Program-made: the position numbers and the translations under genes
In this document: positions 1-5,236 of the stretch, one piece after another
Layout of the letters: each line of letters starts with the position of its first letter
Position numbering within the stretch: the first letter of the stretch is position 1
The notes under the pieces: generated by a model
Told to the model about the DNA's origin: nothing
The model's input: the letters and a program-made list of their open reading frames with translations, nothing else
Database searches by the model: none
Assembly: GCA_964482585.1 (NCBI GenBank)
Contig: CAYZYO010000134.1
Location: 1 to 5,242, forward strand
Direction: 5' to 3'
Source: CAYZYO01 sp964482585
GTDB lineage: Bacteria > Bacillota > Syntrophomonadia > Syntrophomonadales > Syntrophomonadaceae
DNA: 5,242 bases

Positions 1-404
1 AACATATAGAAATAATGATACGCCAGATGCTCAAGAAGGTAAGGATTGAAGATCCAGGAGATACGTCCATGTTACCGGGAGCATTTGTAGACTTATCAAC
101 ATTTGAGGAAGAGAATTATAAAGTCATTGGTTTAAATGGAGTTCCGGCAGTCTGTTCACCTATGTTATTAGGGATAACCAAGGCTTCGCTAAATACTGAT
201 TCATTTTTATCGGCGGCATCGTTCCAGGAGACGACTAAAGTTTTAACCGAAGCAGCGATAAAAGGGAGGATAGACAATCTTATAGGATTAAAGGAGAATG
301 TGATAATAGGGAAACTGATCCCGGCCGGAACCGGTTATTCAATATATCAAAAGACAGGAATTTACGAACCTGCAGAAGATATTGAAAAAACGAAGAACGA
401 ATAA
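1..404 (+). CDS. rpoC: RNA polymerase beta' subunit, C-terminal fragment (5' end outside window)
   Basis: This is the last 133 codons of the largest catalytic subunit of DNA-dependent RNA polymerase. The reading frame is already open at the left edge (first full codon at position 3, reading HIEIMIRQM) and ends at TAA 402-404. The family signatures are plain: the RQM/PGD segment at the start, then LLGITKASL, SFLSAASFQETT, VLTEAAIKG and GLKENVIIGKLIPAGTG, which together form the conserved beta' C-terminal region near the active-site cleft and omega-binding end. After PAGTG only a short acidic/basic tail follows, as is usual in Firmicutes. The segment reading VPAVCSPM just before LLGITKAS is less typical than the usual PAxxxPVLLG. 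Its position immediately upstream of the str genes matches the rpoB-rpoC-ybxF-rpsL order of Bacillota. The ATG at 15 is an internal methionine, not the start. Confidence 0.97.
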   Translation, partial: HIEIMIRQMLKKVRIEDPGDTSMLPGAFVDLSTFEEENYKVIGLNGVPAVCSPMLLGITKASLNTDSFLSAASFQETTKVLTEAAIKGRIDNLIGLKENVIIGKLIPAGTGYSIYQKTGIYEPAEDIEKTKNE

Positions 405-464
405 AAGTATTAACGGTTTCAACCTTGCAGGGTAGAGTATAATAAAAATTTATCCAAGTCTTAG

Positions 465-493
465 TTGACTGAGATGCTGCCAGGTGCTAAAAT
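465..493 (+). promoter_or_regulatory. Predicted sigma-A promoter for the str operon
   Basis: The -35 box TTGACT (465-470) is separated by exactly 17 bp from the -10 box TAAAAT (488-493), which is preceded by TGC (485-487), an extended -10. Each hexamer differs from consensus at one base. The A/T-rich stretch at about 438-455 lies where an UP element would bind the alpha subunits. Transcription should start near 500, giving a leader of about 63 nt before the TTG start of rplGB. No convincing terminator is seen between rpoC and this promoter, so read-through from rpoBC is likely to add to it. The match is read from the sequence; its activity is inferred. Confidence 0.75.
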
Positions 494-545
494 ATCTAAG
501 TGCGCGGCAAATAAGCTCTAATGGTGTATTGTCTTACAGTTTTTC

Positions 546-554
546 GGGAGGAGG
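546..554 (+). promoter_or_regulatory. Ribosome binding site deciding the rplGB start
   Basis: GGGAGGAGG lies 8 nt upstream of the TTG at 563. It is strongly complementary to the 16S rRNA 3' end. It falls inside the longer open frame that starts at ATG 521, and that ATG has no comparable site upstream. This supports the TTG as the true start. Confidence 0.8.
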
Positions 555-562
555 TAATACTT

Positions 563-811
563 TTGCCGTTGGAAGAGCTTAAGAGCAATAAAAGGATTAT
601 TGGGACCAAGCAGGTAAATAAAGCCCTAAACAGGGGCATAGTAAAGAAAGTTTATATTGCCAGTGATGCTGAATCTCATATTATCCAACCTACAAAAGAA
701 TTATGCAGACTAAAGCAGGTTGAAGTTGAGATGGTGGATAATATGAAAAACCTGGGGAAAGCATGTGGTATAGATGTAGGTTCAGCAACAGTAGCACTGC
801 TTGATATTTAA
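563..811 (+). CDS. rplGB: L7Ae/L30e-family ribosomal protein (YbxF-like), kink-turn RNA binding
   Basis: An 82-residue protein of the L7Ae/L30e/S12e/Gadd45 fold, matching the usual 82-residue length of Bacillus YbxF. Two family signatures are visible: the RNA-contact helix region IIGTKQVNKAL (about residues 12-22) and the C-terminal LGKACGIDVGSATVALL (about 64-80). Members bind kink-turn RNA; the cellular role of the bacterial paralogue is less clear than that of archaeal L7Ae. I chose the TTG at 563 because it has an excellent ribosome binding site 8 nt upstream and gives the family length. The in-frame ATG at 521 would add 14 residues unlike the family and has no good site. The gene lies between rpoC and rpsL, the standard Bacillota position, and ends 19 nt before rpsL, so it is probably cotranscribed with it. 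I see no obvious kink-turn in the short leader that would suggest autoregulation. Confidence 0.93.
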   Translation: MPLEELKSNKRIIGTKQVNKALNRGIVKKVYIASDAESHIIQPTKELCRLKQVEVEMVDNMKNLGKACGIDVGSATVALLDI

Positions 812-816
812 TAGGG

Positions 817-825
817 AAGGAGGTG
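817..825 (+). promoter_or_regulatory. Ribosome binding site of rpsL
   Basis: AAGGAGGTG is a full-length match to the anti-Shine-Dalgarno sequence. It starts 5 nt after the rplGB stop and lies 5 nt before ATG 831. It fixes the rpsL start at 831 rather than at the in-frame TTG at 801, which lies inside rplGB. Confidence 0.88.
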
Positions 826-830
826 CAGAT

Positions 831-1208
831 ATGCCTACAATAAACCAACTAGTCAGAAAAGGACGACAAAAAGAACAAAAGAAATCTACCGCACCAGCCC
901 TAAAAAGCTGTCCCCAGAAAAGGGGAGTATGTACTCGTGTATATACCACGACCCCTAAAAAACCGAATTCCGCTTTACGGAAAATAGCGAGAGTAAGATT
1001 AACCAATGGCATAGAAGTTACCGCATATATACCTGGTATTGGTCATAATCTACAGGAGCATTCAGTTGTTCTTATTAGGGGAGGTAGGGTTAAAGACCTG
1101 CCAGGTGTCAGATATCATATTATAAGGGGAACTCTGGATACAGCTGGGGTTCAAGACCGTAACCAGGCAAGATCAAAATATGGTACTAAGAGACCTAAGA
1201 AAAAATAG
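831..1208 (+). CDS. rpsL: 30S ribosomal protein S12
   Basis: A 125-residue S12, the small-subunit protein at the decoding centre that contacts h18, h27 and h44 and helps set accuracy. It begins MPTINQLVRKGR and carries the family blocks CPQKRGVC (27-34), TTTPKKPNSALRK (39-51), GHNLQEHS (71-78) and GGRVKDLPGVRYH (84-96), then a lysine-rich end (KRPKKK). Lys43 and Lys88, where streptomycin-resistance changes usually fall, are both the ordinary lysines, so the sensitive form is expected. Asp89, the site of beta-methylthiolation in some bacteria, is present. The length is close to the E. coli protein (124) and shorter than that of Bacillus (138), so the short insertion found after the N-terminal region of some Gram-positive S12 proteins is absent. 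The stop is 14 nt upstream of rpsG. Confidence 0.99.
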   Translation: MPTINQLVRKGRQKEQKKSTAPALKSCPQKRGVCTRVYTTTPKKPNSALRKIARVRLTNGIEVTAYIPGIGHNLQEHSVVLIRGGRVKDLPGVRYHIIRGTLDTAGVQDRNQARSKYGTKRPKKK

Positions 1209-1222
1209 AAGGGAGGCACAAC

Positions 1223-1693
1223 ATGCCTAGAAAAGGGCCTGTTCCCAAGAGAGATGTAATACCGGATCCGATATATAACAGCAAGGTGTTTTCCAAGTTA
1301 GTAAACCAGATAATGTGGGATGGTAAAAAGAGTGTAGCCGAAAAAATTTGTTATAGCGCATTTGATATAGTGGAAAAAAGAATGAAGAGAAATCCCCTGG
1401 AAGTTTTTGAGGAGGCTATGAAAAACATCACTCCAATAGTTGAGGTAAGGGCAAGAAGAGTCGGAGGAGCAAACTATCAGGTACCTGTAGAAGTTAGAGT
1501 AGATAGGAGACAGACTCTGGCTATAAGGTGGTTAGTCAGCTACAGCCGCAAACGTGGAGAAAAGACGATGGCTGAAAGGCTTGCGGGAGAAATTGTGGAT
1601 GGCTGTAACAGTACTGGGGCAGCAGTAAAAAAGAAAGAAGATACTCACAAAATGGCCGAAGCAAACAAAGCATTCGCTCATTATCGCTGGTAG
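1223..1693 (+). CDS. rpsG: 30S ribosomal protein S7
   Basis: A 156-residue S7, exactly the usual bacterial length. S7 is a primary binder of the 3' major domain of 16S rRNA; it nucleates assembly of the 30S head and lines the E-site/mRNA exit. Recognisable parts are the N-terminal MPRKGPVPKRDVIPDP, the helix segment LVNQIMWDGKK (26-36), the beta-hairpin RRVGGANYQVPVEVR (78-92), the RGEKTM block and the very conserved end EDTHKMAEANKAFAHYRW. The ribosome binding site AGGGAGG (1210-1216) lies 6 nt before ATG 1223. The gap from rpsL is only 14 nt, too short for the structured rpsL-rpsG S7 operator known from E. coli, so any feedback by S7 must act differently here. The SYSRKRGEKT stretch differs slightly from the common NYARxRGEKT. 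Confidence 0.99.
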   Translation: MPRKGPVPKRDVIPDPIYNSKVFSKLVNQIMWDGKKSVAEKICYSAFDIVEKRMKRNPLEVFEEAMKNITPIVEVRARRVGGANYQVPVEVRVDRRQTLAIRWLVSYSRKRGEKTMAERLAGEIVDGCNSTGAAVKKKEDTHKMAEANKAFAHYRW

Positions 1694-1701
1694 ATCAGAT
1701 G

Positions 1702-1723
1702 TAATATTAGATCATTAATATTG
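1702..1723 (+). repeat. A/T-only hairpin after rpsG
   Basis: AATATTA (1703-1709) pairs perfectly with TAATATT (1716-1722) around a 6-nt loop; G-U pairs at each end could lengthen the stem. It lies 9 nt after the rpsG stop. It has no G-C pairs and no T-run follows, so it is not a convincing terminator. An mRNA processing or stability role is possible but unsupported. Confidence 0.3.
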
Positions 1724-1765
1724 AATTAAGGTGTCAATGACTAACCTAATTTATTCATGTTGTTT

Positions 1766-1787
1766 TATTAAAATTCTATTAAAATTC
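1766..1787 (+). repeat. Perfect 11-bp tandem duplication upstream of fusA
   Basis: TATTAAAATTC occurs twice head to tail (1766-1776 and 1777-1787) with no mismatch. The second copy runs directly into the fusA ribosome binding site (CCGGAGG). The period is about one helical turn. Each copy contains a TAAAAT that resembles a -10 box, but no -35 box sits at a suitable distance. It keeps the region before the ribosome binding site unstructured and A/T-rich, which would favour ribosome loading. Confidence 0.85.
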
Positions 1788-1788
1788 C

Positions 1789-1793
1789 GGAGG
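1789..1793 (+). promoter_or_regulatory. Ribosome binding site of fusA
   Basis: GGAGG lies 7 nt before ATG 1801 but only 1 nt before the in-frame ATG at 1795. Normal spacing therefore selects 1801 as the start of EF-G. Confidence 0.85.
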
Positions 1794-1800
1794 AATGTTA

Positions 1801-3882
1801 ATGGGCAAATCCAATTTGACTGCAATCAGAAATATTGGTATTATGGCGCATATTGATGCTGGAAAGACAACCACCACCGAACGAATATTATTTTATTCTG
1901 GAAAAGTACACAAGATGGGTGAGGTTGATAAAGGCACTGCTACTATGGACTGGATGAGGCAGGAACAGGAAAGAGGTATTACAATCACCTCTGCTGCTAC
2001 TGCCTGTATTTGGAAGGATTTTATCATTAACATTATCGACACGCCTGGCCATGTGGACTTTACAGTTGAAGTGGAACGGGCACTGAGAATATTAGATGGT
2101 GCCATAGGCATATTCTGTGGAGTAGCTGGAGTACAACCCCAGTCAGAAACCGTTTGGCGGCAGGCAGATAAATACAACATTCCTCGTATTGCTTATATTA
2201 ATAAGATGGACAGAGTCGGTGCTGATTTTTTCCGGGTAGTAAAGATGATTGGGGAAAAGCTCGGAAGTGTAACCATACCGGTGCAAATACCTATAGGGGT
2301 AGAGGATTCCTTTATTGGTGTTATCGATGTGATCAGGTATAAAGCCTATATTTATGAAAGTGATGAAGGTGAAAAATACCAGGAAAGAGATTTGAGTGAA
2401 GAAGAACTAATTGAAGCTGAAAGGCAGAGGAATTCTATAATAGAAAAAATATCGGAATACGATGATACCATTTTAGAGAGCTATTTAGAAGGTAATCCAA
2501 TTTCTGCAGATGATATCAAGTATTCTTTACGAAAACTTACAATTGAAGGGAAGGTAGTTCCGATATTATGTGGTTCGTCTTTTAAAAACAAAGGGGTTCA
2601 AATGCTTCTTGATACAGTTATTGATTACCTGCCTTCTCCACTGGAAGTTCCTCCGGTAAAGGGAGTTAATCCTCAAACAGACGAACAAGTTGAAAAACCT
2701 GCAGATATCGACGAATCCTTTTGTGCACTGGCGTTTAAAGTAGTAACAGATCCTTATGTGGGCAAATTAACGTATTTTAGAGTCTATTCTGGCAGAGTTA
2801 AAGCAGGTAGTTATATTGTAAATTGTAAAGAAGGAAAAAAAGAACGCATAATAAGGATCTTAAAAATGCATGCCAACCACCGGGAAGAAATTGAAGAAGC
2901 ATTTGCGGGAGATATTGTTGCCGGGGTAGGGCTTAAATCAACTGTAACCGGGGATTCCCTTTGTTCAGATGGAGCCCCAGTGCTTTTAGAATCTATTAAT
3001 TTTCCTGAACCGGTTATTGATATTGCTATTGAGCCGAAAACTAAGGCTGACCAGGATAAAATAGAAGAGGGTTTATATCGTTTAGCAGAAGAAGATCCTA
3101 CATTTAAGATAAAAAACGATAAGGAAACCGGTCAGATGATAATATCAGGAATGGGAGAATTACACTTAGAGATTATTATTGATCGCCTTTTAAGGGAATT
3201 TAGAGTTAATGCTAATGTCGGTAAACCTCAAGTTGCATATAAAGAGACTATTAAACAAAAGGCAAGTGCAGCAGCCAGGTTTGAAAAACAAACCGGTGGT
3301 CGTGGACAATGTGCGCATGTCATCTTAGAAGTGCAGCCTCTTGCTGAAGGAGAGGGAAAACAGTTTACCAATAGAGTAAGTCATGATAATATACCTGCAG
3401 AATTTGCTGCAGCGGTGGAAACTGGGGTAAGAGAAGCTTTACAGGCCGGAATACTTGCTGGATATCCTATAGATGACCTGGAGATTACTCTAATAGGCGG
3501 TTCATATCATGAAGTAGATTCAACCGAACAGGCATTTAAAATAGCTGGGAACATGGCTTTAAAAGAAGTATTAGAAAAAGCGCAGGCAGTTCTTTTAGAA
3601 CCTATAATGGATATTGAAGTAGTATCTCCAGAAGAATACGTGGGGGATATAATTGCAGACTTGAATTCTCGAAGGGGTAGAATAATTGATTTTAAAGAGA
3701 ATAAAGATAGCAAACTGGTGACAGCGACAGTGCCACTAGCCGAGATCTTTGGATATGCAACTGCTTTGAGGTCAGTAAGTCAAGGAAGGGCGAGTTTTTC
3801 TATGAATATAAAAAACTATGCTGAAGTACCAGCTTCGAAATCCAGGGAGATAATAGCCAGAAGATATGGCTTGCCAGTTTAA
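1801..3882 (+). CDS. fusA: Translation elongation factor G
   Basis: A 693-residue, full-length EF-G, the GTPase that drives tRNA-mRNA translocation and, with RRF, ribosome recycling. The G domain shows all motifs: P-loop AHIDAGKT (16-23), switch I RGITIT with Thr61, DTPGH (80-84, catalytic His84) and NKMD (134-137). Domain II starts near residue 305 (FCALAFKVVTDPYVGKL). Domain III includes AEEDPTF and ISGMGELHLE. Domain IV has GGRGQCAHV (499-507) and the tip loop GSYHEVDS (567-574). Domain V ends with PLAEIFGYATALRS and RRYGLPV. The start at 1801 is set by the ribosome binding site; 1795 would add two residues. The gene sits in the standard str position, so it is taken as the main EF-G. Oddities are Cys504 where the family usually has Phe or Tyr, and a switch-I segment GEVDKGTATMDWM rather than the Bacillus-like GETHEGASQMDWM. 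Codon use is mixed, unlike the adjacent tuf. Confidence 0.98.
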   Translation: MGKSNLTAIRNIGIMAHIDAGKTTTTERILFYSGKVHKMGEVDKGTATMDWMRQEQERGITITSAATACIWKDFIINIIDTPGHVDFTVEVERALRILDGAIGIFCGVAGVQPQSETVWRQADKYNIPRIAYINKMDRVGADFFRVVKMIGEKLGSVTIPVQIPIGVEDSFIGVIDVIRYKAYIYESDEGEKYQERDLSEEELIEAERQRNSIIEKISEYDDTILESYLEGNPISADDIKYSLRKLTIEGKVVPILCGSSFKNKGVQMLLDTVIDYLPSPLEVPPVKGVNPQTDEQVEKPADIDESFCALAFKVVTDPYVGKLTYFRVYSGRVKAGSYIVNCKEGKKERIIRILKMHANHREEIEEAFAGDIVAGVGLKSTVTGDSLCSDGAPVLLESINFPEPVIDIAIEPKTKADQDKIEEGLYRLAEEDPTFKIKNDKETGQMIISGMGELHLEIIIDRLLREFRVNANVGKPQVAYKETIKQKASAAARFEKQTGGRGQCAHVILEVQPLAEGEGKQFTNRVSHDNIPAEFAAAVETGVREALQAGILAGYPIDDLEITLIGGSYHEVDSTEQAFKIAGNMALKEVLEKAQAVLLEPIMDIEVVSPEEYVGDIIADLNSRRGRIIDFKENKDSKLVTATVPLAEIFGYATALRSVSQGRASFSMNIKNYAEVPASKSREIIARRYGLPV

Positions 3883-4033
3883 AAACATAGTGATGAATAA
3901 GGGGTGAGGCTTTAGGAATAAAATGAGTGTTCTTATTGAATACTATATAGATAATTCAATTGGTAGATATATTTCAAAAAAATTCACTTATTTGTCACTG
4001 TTAAAACTAAAATTATTAGGAAGGTGAGAAAAG
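3883..4033 (+). other. fusA-tuf intergenic spacer
   Basis: This 151-nt A/T-rich spacer has no terminator with a G-C stem and T-run, and no convincing sigma-A promoter. TAAAAT boxes occur at 3919-3924 and 4008-4013 without a well-placed -35. TTGTCA at 3992-3997 has only a poor -10 (TATTAG, 16-bp spacing), and transcription from it would begin almost at the tuf start. tuf is therefore most simply read from the upstream operon transcript. The tuf ribosome binding site is in AAGGTG (4021-4026), 7 nt before ATG 4034. A 34-codon frame from ATG 3923 to TGA 4025-4027 crosses most of the spacer and has AGGA five nt upstream; it is too short to call as a gene from this sequence alone. Confidence 0.6.
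3935..3960 (+). repeat. 7-bp inverted repeat in the fusA-tuf spacer
   Basis: ATTGAAT (3935-3941) and ATTCAAT (3954-3960) are perfect inverted copies separated by 12 nt. The loop contains the self-complementary CTATATAG (3943-3950). The stem has one G-C pair and no T-run, so it is not a terminator. An operator or weak RNA hairpin is possible but unproven. Confidence 0.35.
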
Positions 4034-5236
4034 ATGGCAAAGGCTAAATTTGAGAGGACAAAACCTCATCTTAACATCGGGACTATAGGACATGTAGATC
4101 ATGGTAAAACAACATTAACCGCAGCAATAACCCTGACATTATCTAAAGTAGGTGGAGCAGTAGCAACATCGTATGATGCAATTGATAAAGCACCAGAAGA
4201 GAGAGAAAGAGGAATAACCATCAACACAGCTCATGTAGAGTATGAAACTGAAAATCGTCACTATGCACATGTAGACTGTCCAGGACATGCTGACTACATA
4301 AAGAATATGATAACTGGAGCAGCACAGATGGATGGTTCAATATTAGTAGTATCAGCAGCAGATGGGCCGATGCCTCAGACCAGGGAGCATATTCTTCTAT
4401 CCCGGCAGGTAGGAGTACCATATATGGTAGTATTCATGAACAAGACTGATATGGTAGATGATGAAGAACTACTAGAACTAGTAGAAATGGAGATAAGAGA
4501 ATTATTAACCGAGTATGAATTTCCTGGAGATGACATTCCGGTAATAATGGGATCAGCGTTAAAAGCGTTAGAATGTGGATGTGGAAGCAAAGACTGTGAA
4601 TGGTGCAGCAAGATATGGGAATTAATGGAGGCAGCAGATGAATATATTCCATTACCAAAAAGGGCAACTGATAAACCGTTCTTAATGCCGGTAGAAGACG
4701 TATTTACGATTACCGGGAGAGGAACTGTAACCACAGGGAGAGTAGAACGGGGAACAGTAAAAGTAGGAGACGAAGTAGCGATAATAGGGATGAGAGAAGA
4801 GATCAGGAAGACGGTATGTACTGGAGTAGAAATGTTCAGGAAACTTTTGGATTATGCAGAAGCAGGAGACAATATAGGGACCCTGTTAAGAGGAGTAGAT
4901 AGAAAAGAAGTAGAAAGAGGGATGGTACTGGCAAAGCCAGGGAGTATAAAGCCATTAACCAAATTCAGTGGAGAGGTCTATGTATTGACTAAAGAAGAAG
5001 GAGGAAGACATACCCCATTCTTTTCGGGATACAGACCGCAGTTTTATTTTCGTACAACTGATGTAACCGGAGTAATCCAGTTACCAGAAGGAATAGAGAT
5101 GGTAATGCCGGGAGATAATGTTCAGATGAAAATAGAATTAATAACCCCGATAGCCATAGAAGAAGGATTAAGGTTTGCCATAAGAGAAGGTGGAAGAACT
5201 GTTGCTTCAGGTGTTGTTACAGCTATTGAAGAATAA
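4034..5236 (+). CDS. tuf: Translation elongation factor Tu, with four-cysteine insertion
   Basis: A 400-residue EF-Tu, which carries aminoacyl-tRNA to the ribosomal A site as a ternary complex with GTP. Domain I has GHVDHGKT (19-26), switch I RGITIN with Thr62, DCPGH (81-85, catalytic His85), NKTD (136-139) and SALK (174-177). Domain II starts around 210 with the PFLMPVEDVF block. Domain III includes GGRHTPFFSGYRPQFYFRTTDVTG and FAIREGGRTV, the tRNA/antibiotic interface. After SALKALE there is an insertion with Cys181, Cys183, Cys188 and Cys191 (CxC-x4-CxxC), resembling a metal-binding knuckle. I recall this insertion from some clostridial EF-Tu proteins; it makes this protein slightly longer than the 394 residues of E. 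coli. Leu308 replaces the usual His in the IKPHTKF segment, and the tail reads RTVASGVVTAIEE instead of the common RTVGAGVVTxI. Codon choice is extremely A-ending (30 of 35 valines are GTA). The next gene, often rpsJ, is outside the window. Confidence 0.98.
   Translation: MAKAKFERTKPHLNIGTIGHVDHGKTTLTAAITLTLSKVGGAVATSYDAIDKAPEERERGITINTAHVEYETENRHYAHVDCPGHADYIKNMITGAAQMDGSILVVSAADGPMPQTREHILLSRQVGVPYMVVFMNKTDMVDDEELLELVEMEIRELLTEYEFPGDDIPVIMGSALKALECGCGSKDCEWCSKIWELMEAADEYIPLPKRATDKPFLMPVEDVFTITGRGTVTTGRVERGTVKVGDEVAIIGMREEIRKTVCTGVEMFRKLLDYAEAGDNIGTLLRGVDRKEVERGMVLAKPGSIKPLTKFSGEVYVLTKEEGGRHTPFFSGYRPQFYFRTTDVTGVIQLPEGIEMVMPGDNVQMKIELITPIAIEEGLRFAIREGGRTVASGVVTAIEE

Noticed and set aside
438..443. 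Perfect TATAAT in the rpoC-rplGB spacer as a second promoter
   Set aside because: No acceptable -35 box is found 15-19 bp upstream (GGTTTC/TTTCAA are poor). It is better read as part of the A/T-rich upstream element of the promoter at 465-493.
425..470. Small inverted repeats (ACC...GGT, AGTC...GACT) as an rpoC terminator
   Set aside because: Stems are only 3-4 bp and there is no T-run.
405..562. T-box, riboswitch or kink-turn leader before rplGB
   Set aside because: No T-box sequence, conserved riboswitch core or paired kink-turn signature is visible. CTGA/GATG-like words at 469-476 lie upstream of the predicted transcription start.
782..1012. Antisense open frame opposite the start of rpsL
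   Set aside because: It is the complement of strongly conserved S12 and the end of rplGB, with no own context or recognised domain.
1702..1723. Rho-independent terminator after rpsG
   Set aside because: The stem is A/T only and no T-run follows, so termination is unlikely.
1732..1737. TGTCAA as a minus-strand -35 box
   Set aside because: No -10-like sequence lies at the right distance on the minus strand, and no minus-strand gene is nearby.
1721..1750. Promoter for fusA (TTGAAT with CCTAAT, 18-bp spacing)
   Set aside because: The -10 lacks the key first TA, and no extended -10 supports it.
4375..4734. Open antisense frame of 119 codons opposite tuf
   Set aside because: It lies entirely within tuf, encodes a serine-rich run produced by the strand complement of Asp/Glu-rich codons, and matches no family. 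It is a shadow of the biased tuf codon use.
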